This document shows positions 54,062-63,083 of a stretch of 64,000 nucleotides of DNA, one piece after another. Position numbers and translations under genes: made by a program. The DNA lies in assembly GCF_965662505.1 (NCBI RefSeq), contig NZ_CBFIHX010000001.1, positions 9,277-73,276 of the forward strand. Reading direction: 5' to 3'. How positions within the stretch are numbered: position 1 is the first letter of the stretch; the number at the start of each line of letters is the position of its first letter. Source of the DNA: Pseudomaricurvus sp965662505 (GTDB taxonomy: Bacteria; Pseudomonadota; Gammaproteobacteria; Pseudomonadales; Cellvibrionaceae). The notes below the pieces were generated by a model, which was given only the letters and a program-made list of their open reading frames with translations, was not told where the DNA came from and made no database searches.

Positions 54062-55096
54062 TCAACTTTCGCTGTTGGCCTCATCCAATACCGAAATCGC
54101 CCGTTTCAGCGCTTTTAAACGGCGCAGCTTACGCGCTTTCAAGGTCTCGGCTCTGGGGTCATCATCGTCATCCAGAACTTTTAATTCCTGCTTTAATTCA
54201 CTGTAACTTTCTTTCAGCTCTTTCAGTTGCTGCGCCCGCTCGGCCTTATCGAATATCAAATTTTCCGGTTCCGGCTGCGAACCGTTATCGGCAATAACAA
54301 ACGAGCGCTCGGGAATCACCTCATCTTTCACCTGCCGTTGATTCATAAACGATGGCGACACAATTTCAATACTTTGCTCATGCAAACGGTCCATCATTTT
54401 TTTGCGCAGTAGAGAGCGTGAAGACAACAACTGCTTCACTTCTTTCAAAAATCCCGCCACCCGATATTTCACCGAGAAGTCGCCGAGATCCATGACATAG
54501 ACAAACGGCTCTTCCAGATTTGCATCCTCCGCCGCCTGCAACAACATGGCTTCGATCAGATGGTGATCCACGTCATAACCCAGAGTCACTTCCGCTGAAA
54601 CCACCGTGCCGTCCGCGTGCACAACCTTGACCGGATGATTAGAAAGAAACAGGTTTGGAACGGTTAACAAGTCCCGATCTTCAGTTTGAATTTCCGTGTG
54701 AAACAAGCCCTGCTCCGTCACCCGACCAAAGTAGGTTTCCACCTGAATAAAATCCCCCGGAGAAAACTTGTTTTCCGATCGCATCATAAAACCCGCCATC
54801 GCATTCGCCGCCACCGTCGGCGACGACAGTGTCAGTACCGCGGTAAACACCAGCCCCATCAACGTCAACAGCTGTCCGCGGGTACCGCTGTCCATCGGCA
54901 GCGACAACACCAATCCCAAACCGGTCAACAGCACGAGGACAATCACCATCCACTGGGTGCGGAAACGGTGGCTTTTCGGCTGAGCTGCCTCACGTAGTCT
55001 CAGCAGTTTTAGCAAACCCGCCGCCAACAGAATAATCAGCAGGGCATTGCCATAATCCAGTGCCAGCTGCTTGCCTAAGGCGACAAAATCAATCAT
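54062..55096 (-). CDS. MscS-like mechanosensitive channel family protein
   Basis: A 344-residue membrane protein. Three hydrophobic helices lie near residues 17-33, 48-66 and 75-100; the last leads into SSPTVAANAMAGFMMRSENKFSPGDFI, the MscS pore-helix/beta-domain junction, and GRVTEQGLFHTEIQTEDRDLLTVPN follows, a typical MscS beta domain. A long charged, coiled-coil-like C-terminus (about 270-344) contains a DDDDD cluster. It probably releases ions under hypo-osmotic stress. Confidence 0.9.
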   Translation of the reverse strand: MIDFVALGKQLALDYGNALLIILLAAGLLKLLRLREAAQPKSHRFRTQWMVIVLVLLTGLGLVLSLPMDSGTRGQLLTLMGLVFTAVLTLSSPTVAANAMAGFMMRSENKFSPGDFIQVETYFGRVTEQGLFHTEIQTEDRDLLTVPNLFLSNHPVKVVHADGTVVSAEVTLGYDVDHHLIEAMLLQAAEDANLEEPFVYVMDLGDFSVKYRVAGFLKEVKQLLSSRSLLRKKMMDRLHEQSIEIVSPSFMNQRQVKDEVIPERSFVIADNGSQPEPENLIFDKAERAQQLKELKESYSELKQELKVLDDDDDPRAETLKARKLRRLKALKRAISVLDEANSES

Positions 55097-55314
55097 TCAG
55101 ACTTCCTGTTTCTGTGATGTTTTTATTAAGACGTCCGGACAGGGCATCATTTCAACGCCTTGCCATGTAATGCAGCGCAATGCCATGAGCTGACAGCCTA
55201 AGTCTAACCCAATCCGACTGCAACTCTACCAAACGTCTACAACCGTCTGGGCGTTTCCGTCATCCTGCCGATTCCCGTACAATACGCCTTTCACCCGCAA
55301 TGCCAGAAGCTATT

Positions 55315-56778
55315 ATGAAATACCGAGACTTGCGAGACTTTATCGCCATGCTGGAAAAGCGGGGCGAACTGAGGCGCATCACTGTGCCTGTCGATCCCAA
55401 TCTGGAAATGACCGAGATTTGCGACCGTACGCTGCGTGCCGGAGGTCCGGCGCTGTTGTTTGAAAACCCGGTAGGTCACAGCACACCCGTGCTGGCGAAT
55501 CTGTTTGGCACGCCCGAACGGGTTGCGCTCGGCATGGGTGAAGAGTCCGTTGAAGCGCTCAGAGAAGTCGGCGAACTGCTGGCGTTTCTGAAAGAGCCCG
55601 AACCTCCCAAGGGCCTGAAAGATGCCTGGCAAAAAATGCCGATCTTCAAGCAAGTGCTGAATATGGGTCCCAAGCAGGTCAGCAAAGCCCCTTGCCAACA
55701 AGTGGTCATCGAGAAAGAGCAGGTTGATCTGCATCAGCTGCCCATCCAAACCTGTTGGCCAGGTGACGCCGCACCACTGATCACCTGGCCGCTGGTGATC
55801 ACCCGTGGCCCACACAAAGAACGGCAGAACCTCGGCATCTATCGCATGCAGCTGATCGGCAAAAATCGTCTGATCATGCGCTGGCTCTCCCATCGCGGCG
55901 GCGCGCTGGATTTTCGCGAGTGGCAACAGCAGAATCCCGGCAAGCCCTATCCCGTGTCTGTGGCACTGGGCGCCGACCCTGCCACCATTCTCGGCGCTGT
56001 GACGCCCGTACCAGATACGCTCAGTGAATACGGGTTTGCCGGATTACTGCGCGGCGGCAAGACCGAGGTCACCAAAAGCAAGCTCAGCGATTTGCAGGTA
56101 CCCGCGTCAGCCGAGTTTGTGCTGGAAGGGTTTATCTACCCGGATGACATGGCCGACGAAGGCCCTTTCGGTGATCACACCGGTTATTACAACGAGGTCG
56201 ATCGCTTCCCGGTGTTTACCGTGGAAACCATCACCCACCGCAAAGATCCTATTTACCACAGCACCTACACCGGACGACCACCGGATGAACCCGCCATTCT
56301 CGGGCTGGCTCTGAACGAGGTGTTTGTCCCCATTCTGAAGAAACAATTTCCGGAGATCGTCGACTTTTACCTGCCCCCTGAAGGCTGCTCTTATCGCATG
56401 GCGGTGATCACCATGAAAAAGCAGTATCCGGGACACGCCAAGCGGGTGATGATGGGCGTCTGGTCATTTTTACGCCAGTTTATGTACACCAAGTTCGTCA
56501 TCGTTACCGACGACGACGTTAACGCCCGCGATTGGAAAGATGTGATCTGGGCCATTACTACCCGTATGGACCCCATTCGCGACACCACTCTGGTGGACAA
56601 CACCCCCATCGACTATCTGGACTTTGCTTCGCCTGTGTCTGGCCTTGGCTCAAAAATGGGCATGGACGCCACCAACAAATGGCCAGGTGAAACGGATCGC
56701 GAGTGGGGTGAGCCCATAGAAATGGACGGGGCCGTCAAAGAGCGGGTAGACGAAATGTGGGACTCTCTGGGGCTATAA
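55315..56778 (+). CDS. ubiD: 4-hydroxy-3-polyprenylbenzoate decarboxylase UbiD
   Basis: A 487-residue prenyl-FMN-dependent decarboxylase of ubiquinone synthesis. It begins MKYRDLRDFIAMLEKRGEL and contains WPGDAAPLITWPLVITRGP, NLGIYRMQLIGKN, GFIYPDDMADEGPFGDHTGYY (catalytic Glu region) and YTGRPPDEPAILG. I start at ATG 55315, matching the usual N-terminus; ATG 55300 would add five residues. UbiD needs prenylated FMN from UbiX, which is not in this window. Confidence 0.97.
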   Translation: MKYRDLRDFIAMLEKRGELRRITVPVDPNLEMTEICDRTLRAGGPALLFENPVGHSTPVLANLFGTPERVALGMGEESVEALREVGELLAFLKEPEPPKGLKDAWQKMPIFKQVLNMGPKQVSKAPCQQVVIEKEQVDLHQLPIQTCWPGDAAPLITWPLVITRGPHKERQNLGIYRMQLIGKNRLIMRWLSHRGGALDFREWQQQNPGKPYPVSVALGADPATILGAVTPVPDTLSEYGFAGLLRGGKTEVTKSKLSDLQVPASAEFVLEGFIYPDDMADEGPFGDHTGYYNEVDRFPVFTVETITHRKDPIYHSTYTGRPPDEPAILGLALNEVFVPILKKQFPEIVDFYLPPEGCSYRMAVITMKKQYPGHAKRVMMGVWSFLRQFMYTKFVIVTDDDVNARDWKDVIWAITTRMDPIRDTTLVDNTPIDYLDFASPVSGLGSKMGMDATNKWPGETDREWGEPIEMDGAVKERVDEMWDSLGL

Positions 56779-56832
56779 GCTCCAGAGCGGCAATACTGTC
56801 TGTCCAGAATCAAAATCTCTAAACTTAAATTC

Positions 56833-56886
56833 CGTGTCTTGAAAGTATGTCGTACCTTGAAAATATGACGTCCCTTGGACGCATCG
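56833..56886. repeat. 18-bp degenerate tandem repeat after ubiD
   Basis: Three copies of an 18-bp unit, best seen as CGTACCTTGAAAATATGA, about 55 bp after the ubiD stop. Confidence 0.8.
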
Positions 56887-57031
56887 AACCTTAGAAGGGT
56901 ATAGAAAGGTCTAGAACTGAGTGCCGCTTTCCATCAGACTGTGAAACTCATGCTTGGCAGTTTTCGACTGTCCTGCTACGGTTACTTACTATTCTAACCC
57001 ATCGCTATTCCACTCAATCGAGGTGAACTTT

Positions 57032-57400
57032 ATGAATCCAATAAAAATTGCACTTTTGTGCCTCGTAATGGGCAGCAGCTACAGCTTTGCCGAATGCTCT
57101 AACCCAACCGCCCCGGAAATGCCAAACGGCTCAACTGCCTCCATGGACGAAATGCTGGCCGGCAAAGCGGCTGTGAGCGCTTTCCAAAAAGAAAACGCCA
57201 CTTACCTGGAATGCATCGGCAAAGAGATGGAAGCCATCAAAGCCACCCTGAAAGAGGGCAGCAAAGAGGATATGGCCGCCGCCCAGAAAAACTTTACCGA
57301 ACTGGCTGACACCTACAATCAAGCGGTCACCGCTGAAGAAACTCTGGCAGGCAAGTTCAACACCGAAATTCGTGCCTTTAAAGAAGCCAGCAAGAAATAA
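57032..57400 (+). CDS. Small secreted helical protein, unknown function
   Basis: A 122-residue protein. A signal peptide (IKIALLCLVMGSSYSFA) is followed by a mature Ala/Glu/Lys-rich helical protein with two Cys residues (ECSNPT and YLECIGKEM), which could form a disulfide. GAGGTGA stands 5 nt before ATG 57032. I do not recognise a named family. It is monocistronic by spacing, between ubiD and the unknown membrane protein. Confidence 0.78.
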   Translation: MNPIKIALLCLVMGSSYSFAECSNPTAPEMPNGSTASMDEMLAGKAAVSAFQKENATYLECIGKEMEAIKATLKEGSKEDMAAAQKNFTELADTYNQAVTAEETLAGKFNTEIRAFKEASKK

Positions 57401-57767
57401 GCAAAACTCGGCAGAGCCGTTGCCCGTCCAGGCGGGCAGTCTCTCACCACCTGAAGCCTCAGCAGCACACCTTTCTTCACTCTCCCCAAATCGGCTCACC
57501 CAACTCCGAAAAATTTTGTCTGTCAGGCCTGATTTCTGAGCCAAAAACCATCAAATTGACATCTAAAACGCCTTCCCAACATTTCGCTTCCGCCCCTCTG
57601 TATCACTAATTACAAGACACACATATTTGTGAAACAGACCAACACTCTCAACTTGTACCTGCGCAGCCAGATAATTAGGTTAGTCCATATCGTTTGATTG
57701 CTAATCTCACGTTGTGGAGAGTTTGGCGCGAGCGATTGCAATTTAAGAATAATAAAGAGATGTTTCT
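57401..57767. other. Intergenic region before the His-rich membrane protein
   Basis: 367 bp, AT-rich in its second half, without a supportable gene. A ribosome site (AAAGAGATG) precedes ATG 57768. No clear terminator or consensus promoter seen. Confidence 0.5.
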
Positions 57768-58907
57768 ATGAATACCGCTGTTTTGTCCACGACGGAACAA
57801 ACCTATCGAGTCAAAGGGTCTTTGCTTCTGTCACTCTACCTGATCATTCCTCTGTGCTTTGTCACTGCCGCGCTCGATACCGTATTTCTGGATCACCGCT
57901 TGCGTGACATCTGGCTGCCCAGCAATCCGGCCAATTTATTGTTCTGGGCCATTATTTTTAACTTTCCTCACATTGTCTCCAGCCTGGTGACACTGGCAGA
58001 TAAGGAATATTTGAGTTTTTATCGACGTCGATTGATTAAAGGTCTCAGCGCTATTTTTGCCCTGGTATTTGCAGTCAACTATCTGGCTCCAATGGTGCTT
58101 TCCAAATCCGACGCCCGCATCGTCTATTACGCATTTTTCTTCTTTCTCGCCACCTACACCATGCACCATGTGTTTTCCCAACAATTTGGCATTGGCATGG
58201 CATTTATGAAGGTGGCCCGATCACGGCGTTACGAATTCTTTCGCGGTTGCGCGACGGTTGCCGGTACGCTGATGTATATGTCAGTTTTCGGAAAAACCAT
58301 TCTCAGAAAAGTAGAGATTGTGGGTCTAAGCGGAAATGAGCTGGCGGTTATTATCACCGGTATCTTTGTGGTACTGACGACGGTTCAGGGCATTCTTATC
58401 TGCCGACAATCGAACAGCAAGCTTGGCAAAAAATACATGCACAGCAATCTGTGGATGATCGCGTCCGCCTATCTTTTTCTCGTTCTGGATTATGATTTCT
58501 TTGTCATTGCGATACCGCGATTTATCCATGACATTACCGCGTTTATTATTTACAGCGTGCACGACCAAAACAGAAACTACGACAAGAAGCACAACTACGT
58601 GTATCGCTTTCTGTCTTTTCTACCATTGACGCCACTGCTGCTCTGCCCGGTGTTGGCCATTTTCCTGGCAGCCTTTATGGAGTGCGGCACTTATTTGCTC
58701 GATACCGTTCTGGGTTTTTATCCTAAGGGCAATAGCAACTGTATGCTACAGGAATACTACGCACCAGATCGCAGCAATAGCCTGCCATTTAACATGCAGC
58801 TTGGCTTGCAGCTTATTTTTGTGACGTCATTATTCCACTACTATGTAGAGGGGTTTGTCTGGCACCGGGACTCGATTCACCGGCACTCGGTAAAGTTTGA
58901 AACTTGA
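57768..58907 (+). CDS. His-rich polytopic membrane protein, unknown function
   Basis: A 379-residue integral membrane protein with about eight hydrophobic segments. Histidines are placed at helix ends in distinctive motifs: H68 (FNFPHIVSS), H133-H134 (YTMHHVFSQQFG), H254 and H265 (RFIHDITAF, YSVHDQNRN), H357 (LFHYYVEGFVWHRD) and H366. Such spacing suggests metal binding, as in membrane di-iron oxidases or Brp/Blh-type carotene oxygenases, but I cannot assign it to either. Its base composition looks more AT-rich than neighbouring housekeeping genes, which may indicate transfer. Confidence 0.8.
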   Translation: MNTAVLSTTEQTYRVKGSLLLSLYLIIPLCFVTAALDTVFLDHRLRDIWLPSNPANLLFWAIIFNFPHIVSSLVTLADKEYLSFYRRRLIKGLSAIFALVFAVNYLAPMVLSKSDARIVYYAFFFFLATYTMHHVFSQQFGIGMAFMKVARSRRYEFFRGCATVAGTLMYMSVFGKTILRKVEIVGLSGNELAVIITGIFVVLTTVQGILICRQSNSKLGKKYMHSNLWMIASAYLFLVLDYDFFVIAIPRFIHDITAFIIYSVHDQNRNYDKKHNYVYRFLSFLPLTPLLLCPVLAIFLAAFMECGTYLLDTVLGFYPKGNSNCMLQEYYAPDRSNSLPFNMQLGLQLIFVTSLFHYYVEGFVWHRDSIHRHSVKFET

Positions 58908-58952
58908 GAACATCACAAATGACGATTTGCTGAACGCAATGCGTGAGAGGCA

Positions 58953-59078
58953 TTTCGGGTTTCGGTAGCGCTATGGGTTTGGGCAGCGCTATGGGTTTGG
59001 GCAGCGCTATGGGTTTGGATAGTACTATGAAGCTGGATAGTACTATGGGTTTGGATGGCATTACGGGTTTGGAAAAAA
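58953..59078. repeat. 18-bp tandem repeat across the dgkA stop
   Basis: Seven copies of an 18-bp unit, CTATGGGTTTGGGCAGCG on the plus strand; two are identical and the others diverge. The last copy (59061-59078) encodes the C-terminal residues and stop of dgkA; on the minus strand most copies carry CCATAG or a similar stop-like triplet. Confidence 0.95.
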
Positions 59079-59489
59079 GACACCCCACAAAACCGAGACC
59101 CAGACGAACGCTGTCAGGGTGATCGCCACCAGAACCGCCGCGGAACCCAAATCCTTCGCGGCGCCACTGAGGTAATGAGATTCCGGCCCAATACGATCTA
59201 CCGCGGCTTCAATCGCGCTGTTGATCAATTCGACAATGATCACCAGCGCCAGTACGCCAATCAGGGCAAGGCGTTCAATGACTGAAACATTCAGCCACAA
59301 AGCCAACGGTATCAGTATCGTACAAAACAGTATTTCCTGACGAAATGCCGCCTCGTGTGCCCAGGCCGTCTGAAACCCCTTAACCGAATAGCCAAAGGCA
59401 TTGATGATTCGGCGCAGGCCTGTTTTGCCCTTTAATTCAGTGGCATCCACAATATTCCCCGACAATATAAATGTTACGCGCAAGGCCAT
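59061..59489 (-). CDS. dgkA: Diacylglycerol kinase
   Basis: A small inner-membrane lipid kinase of up to 142 residues. The signature is VELINSAIEAAVDRIG, followed by AKDLGSAAVLVAI; three transmembrane helices are visible. It recycles diacylglycerol to phosphatidic acid. The start is ambiguous: ATG 59489, or GTG 59450, which would give 129 residues and the more usual ATELKGKTGLRRI N-terminus. The last codons (FPNP) and stop lie in the first unit of an 18-bp tandem repeat array. Confidence 0.93.
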   Translation of the reverse strand: MALRVTFILSGNIVDATELKGKTGLRRIINAFGYSVKGFQTAWAHEAAFRQEILFCTILIPLALWLNVSVIERLALIGVLALVIIVELINSAIEAAVDRIGPESHYLSGAAKDLGSAAVLVAITLTAFVWVSVLWGVFFPNP

Positions 59490-59649
59490 ACCGCATCCCT
59501 ACGCGCTTGATGCTGCCTGTCGTTGTAAAGGGTTTGTGTGACATTTATGTGACAGACGGGGAAAGAACTGCCTGGCGGGACGGTGAAAAAAATACAGTGA
59601 AGAATCGCAGCCATCAAACCATGGCATGGTGACAGCTGCGAACGTTAAA

Positions 59650-60864
59650 TTAATGATGCGGCATGGGTAGTTCCGGCAGAGTGTCTGCCGTCATCAACAA
59701 TCCTTTCTGATAATACTCTGTGCTCAATTCGTGTTCACCCATATGCGCCAGCAGACGTGCCATTTCGGCACAGGCTTCCGGGCTGCCCTGTATTTTCAGG
59801 CTGTTGTCAAAGTAATCACGCGCCTTGCCCCACAGTTTATTGCGCATCGACAATCGCCCCAAGGTTAACATCAGTGCGCTGTTGCCCGGCCGCTCTTTTA
59901 ACCAGCCTTCCGCTTTTAATAATTGACGGCTGGCATCGGCATTCTTCAGCAGGCCGTAGCGCAACACCAACTGATTATCCCAGTCGGACTGCAAGGCTTT
60001 GCGCAAAATCGCTTCGGCATCCGACCCTTCGCCCTCTCTCTCGAGGATGTCGACGTATTCCAGTAACAGACTCGGCTTGCCTTTCAAATGCTTGGGCGTT
60101 TTCTGCCAGGCGCTGTGCACAGCATCCCGAGGCATATCCGAATTGCCCGCTTTCTGAATCAGTTTGCGATACAACAACTCCGTCAGCTGATCCAGCTCTT
60201 CGGTGCTGAGCGTGCTCTGTTTGCGCAACTGCGGCAGAATTTTCTCCAGCGCTTCCCAATCGTTCAGCTGCACATACACCTGACGTAAAATATCCAATAC
60301 CACGGGATGCTTGGGTGATAACTTTCGCGCCCGCTCCAGAGTCGCGGCACAGGATTCGTATTTTTTGGCTAACAGTTGAATCCTTGCCTGCGCCAGCGAT
60401 ACCGCCAAACCCGCAGTGGGATCCGCCTTTTCGGCTTTTGCCAACAGTTCGTTGGCTTGCTGCTGATCACCCAGCTCATAGGCGCTGCGTGCAGCCGCCA
60501 GATAATTCAGTACCGGCGCCTGTGCATTGCTCACAGACCGGTTCAGTCGACGTAACGCCGGACGCCAGTCCCCTTCAATAAAGCTCAGCAAACCCGACGA
60601 GGTTTGACGCTGTGCGCGTCGCTCTGACCCGATTAACAGACGATTGATGTGTGACCCGACGCCGCGGGCACCACCCACCAACAATCGATGAGCAAACCAG
60701 TAAAGTACCAGGAGAGCCACCAGACAGCCAAGGGCAAACCACACGCTCATTTCGATCGACGTGTCACCGACCACTATCAACAGATAACTGGGTTGATGTT
60801 CGGCCCATTGGTAAAACCAGGCACCGCCCAACAGACAGATGACAAACAGGAAAAAGTATTTCAT
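59650..60864 (-). CDS. hemY: HemY protein
   Basis: A 404-residue inner-membrane protein of the proteobacterial HemY family, which is not protoporphyrinogen oxidase. Two hydrophobic helices lie near residues 3-20 and 40-62; the rest is a helical TPR-like cytoplasmic or periplasmic domain (repeats with LNYLAAARSAYELGD, LLAKAEKAD). It starts as ATGA overlapping the hemX stop by 4 nt. Its role in heme synthesis is unclear. Confidence 0.93.
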   Translation of the reverse strand: MKYFFLFVICLLGGAWFYQWAEHQPSYLLIVVGDTSIEMSVWFALGCLVALLVLYWFAHRLLVGGARGVGSHINRLLIGSERRAQRQTSSGLLSFIEGDWRPALRRLNRSVSNAQAPVLNYLAAARSAYELGDQQQANELLAKAEKADPTAGLAVSLAQARIQLLAKKYESCAATLERARKLSPKHPVVLDILRQVYVQLNDWEALEKILPQLRKQSTLSTEELDQLTELLYRKLIQKAGNSDMPRDAVHSAWQKTPKHLKGKPSLLLEYVDILEREGEGSDAEAILRKALQSDWDNQLVLRYGLLKNADASRQLLKAEGWLKERPGNSALMLTLGRLSMRNKLWGKARDYFDNSLKIQGSPEACAEMARLLAHMGEHELSTEYYQKGLLMTADTLPELPMPHH

Positions 60865-62222
60865 GGCTGCGCCCCACCTCCGCTTTCTGAAGCCTCAGAA
60901 TCAGAGGTGCCGGCAGCAGAGTTGTCAGATTTCGAACCAGGGCCAGAGTCCGAAGCAGAGCCATCCAGCTGCGGACGACCGGCGTTATCATCCAGCAGAT
61001 GCAACTTATCGATATAATCCTGCAGCGCAGCCAAGGAGCCCGAAATAGAAGGCAGTGTTACCACCACGTCGGTTTCACTCAATTCCTGTAACTGATCGGC
61101 GATCATGAGCGCTTGAGATTGATTGGCAAAATACTGTCGCAACAAGTCTTCCGCCTGCTGCAAACTGTGCCGATAAATGGTGTTCTCTTCACGCAGCATA
61201 GCCAGTTGCGCCTGCTCCAGATTGAAACGGATATTCTGACGCAGGTAGCGCGCACCGTCCGGCGGCAACAGCGGCTCCAGAGGTTTGTCGTGATGACGAA
61301 TACGCACCTGATGCTTCAGTTTGTCCATAGCATCCAGGAACTGATCTTTCAGTCTGGTCCAGAACGAAGAGTCTTTCAGTCCGCCTTGGGAAGAATCGTG
61401 AGGCACGACCGGCTCAGCGCCCTCATTAATGTCTTTAGCGATACGAGGCAGGTCCGGCAGCTGCTCAATTTTGTCTGCCAGCGCCGCTAAACGCAGATAC
61501 AAACCGCTGCGATCTACCGCCGGGGTCAGCTTCAAGGTAGCGATATCGCGACTGAGACGATCCCGCACACCAAACAAATCCGGACTGTCCAGCTCTGCCA
61601 AAATATCATCCGCCGATTCCAGCAAACCCAGTGCCCCCTGAGTACCGCGCTCCATCAGCATGCGTTGATTGGCCAGACGCATCAGGTATTCCGCTTCCGC
61701 CAACAACCAGTCATCACGGGTGGTGGTGGAAAGGCTTTTCAGCCGACGGCTGTGTTGCTCGACCTGCTGCTCAACGCTGTCCAGATGATTCGACCAATCG
61801 GTGAGCTGCTGCTTCTGATGCAAATCCAGCTTGCCAATCTCTTTCTGTGTTTCAAACCACATCTGCTCCTGCTTTTCCAATTGCTGGGCCAGTTGCTGCT
61901 GATGAACCTGCTGGGCTTCCAACTCATACCAACCCAAATAGGCCAGTGCCATACAGCAAAATGCCAGCAAAAGTAGCAGGAACAACATCCAGAGCGGGGC
62001 ACGTCTTTTCGGCGCGGAGGAAGAGGGTGGCGGCGTACTCTTGGCCGCGGATTCCCCCCCGGACGACCGATCAGACGACGAGAGATCAGACATTGCAGAC
62101 GATTCCACCGGAGTCGGGGTCGACGATGAGGCCTTGCCGGTTTCGGCTGAGGCTGTATCAGGCTGTTTGGACGCCTTATCAGATTGACCCGCTGATGATT
62201 CGTCTTTTTTATCCTTGGTCAT
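60861..62222 (-). CDS. hemX: HemX (uroporphyrinogen III C-methyltransferase-like)
   Basis: A 453-residue protein of the HemX family. A Ser/Lys-rich cytoplasmic N-terminus (about 1-72) precedes one transmembrane helix (LWMLFLLLLLAFCCMALAYLG, about 75-97), then a long periplasmic helical domain with WLLAEAEYLMRLANQRMLME, the family signature. The C-terminal tail is Ser/Gly-rich. Often annotated as a methyltransferase, but no SAM motif is visible; a structural role in heme synthesis is more likely. Confidence 0.92.
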   Translation of the reverse strand: MTKDKKDESSAGQSDKASKQPDTASAETGKASSSTPTPVESSAMSDLSSSDRSSGGESAAKSTPPPSSSAPKRRAPLWMLFLLLLLAFCCMALAYLGWYELEAQQVHQQQLAQQLEKQEQMWFETQKEIGKLDLHQKQQLTDWSNHLDSVEQQVEQHSRRLKSLSTTTRDDWLLAEAEYLMRLANQRMLMERGTQGALGLLESADDILAELDSPDLFGVRDRLSRDIATLKLTPAVDRSGLYLRLAALADKIEQLPDLPRIAKDINEGAEPVVPHDSSQGGLKDSSFWTRLKDQFLDAMDKLKHQVRIRHHDKPLEPLLPPDGARYLRQNIRFNLEQAQLAMLREENTIYRHSLQQAEDLLRQYFANQSQALMIADQLQELSETDVVVTLPSISGSLAALQDYIDKLHLLDDNAGRPQLDGSASDSGPGSKSDNSAAGTSDSEASESGGGAQP

Positions 62223-62279
62223 AACGTGTTCCGTCGTTATTAATGAGTTATAAACGCTGGGTTTCCGTAAATCGCCAGC

Positions 62280-63083
62280 TCAACTGGGTACCCGCCAGCT
62301 CAAAAGAGTATCCAGCATGCAGGCATCCGATGCATTCTCGGCCACAACGATATCGGTAAATCCCGCGGCTCGGGCCTGCGATGCCACACGCTCACCCGGC
62401 ACCAATAAGGTTAGTTGCTTCCAGTCATTTTGGCTGCTGCTCTCAATCACCGACTGCCAGTGACTTAATGTCTCTCCGCTGTGCACAGACACCAGATCGC
62501 CCGTTTGGCCCCACTGATGAGCGCTCAGTGTGTCCGCAACGCCCTCAGAGAGAAAGCGCCGCTCATAGAGTTCACAATAGTCTACAACCGCGCCACGTTC
62601 CCGCAGCGCTTCGGCCAGCAGGGTTCTGCCGCCACAACCGCGAAAGATCACCACCCGCTGATGGGTCAGATCCTGCAGCTCCGGCAACGCCAGTAAAGCC
62701 TCGGAATTCATCGTCCCGCCCGCCGCCGTCACCGGATAACCGGCCTGCTGTAGGCACTTTGCGGTCGCGCTGCCCACCGCGTAAAACTTCAACCCGATGG
62801 GCATCTGTGGCCAGTATTGCTCCAGCCAGTCCAACCCGTAATGGGCGGCGTTCTGACTGACAAAAATACCGTGCTGATAGAGGCTGGCGTCCATCACAAT
62901 GTTTTTGATGGATTGATACGCCTTTGTCTGTGCTTCATCGATTGGGACAATGGCCATCAGCGGAGTACGCAGGGTGCTGGCGCCACACCCCTCCAGCAGC
63001 AGCTGCCAGTTTGCCGCCTGAGCCTCGGGACGGGTGATCAACACCCTCAGTCCTTTTAGCTGACGAGTGGGGTCAGGCGTCAT
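62280..63083 (-). CDS. hemD: Uroporphyrinogen III synthase
   Basis: A 267-residue HemD that cyclises hydroxymethylbilane with inversion of ring D. Family segments include LKGLRVLITRPEAQA, FVSQNAAHYGLDWL, FYAVGSATAKCLQQAG, VVIFRGCGGRTLLAEAL and VDYCELYER. I start at ATG 63083, which overlaps the hemC stop by 11 nt; an in-frame GTG at 63101 would add six residues. Confidence 0.94.
   Translation of the reverse strand: MTPDPTRQLKGLRVLITRPEAQAANWQLLLEGCGASTLRTPLMAIVPIDEAQTKAYQSIKNIVMDASLYQHGIFVSQNAAHYGLDWLEQYWPQMPIGLKFYAVGSATAKCLQQAGYPVTAAGGTMNSEALLALPELQDLTHQRVVIFRGCGGRTLLAEALRERGAVVDYCELYERRFLSEGVADTLSAHQWGQTGDLVSVHSGETLSHWQSVIESSSQNDWKQLTLLVPGERVASQARAAGFTDIVVAENASDACMLDTLLSWRVPS

Noticed and set aside
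58953..59078. CRISPR array
   Set aside because: Units are 18 bp and adjoin directly without spacers; the same holds for the other arrays. They are simple tandem repeats.
59650..60864. HemY as protoporphyrinogen oxidase
   Set aside because: No FAD-binding motif; it is the unrelated TPR-like proteobacterial HemY.
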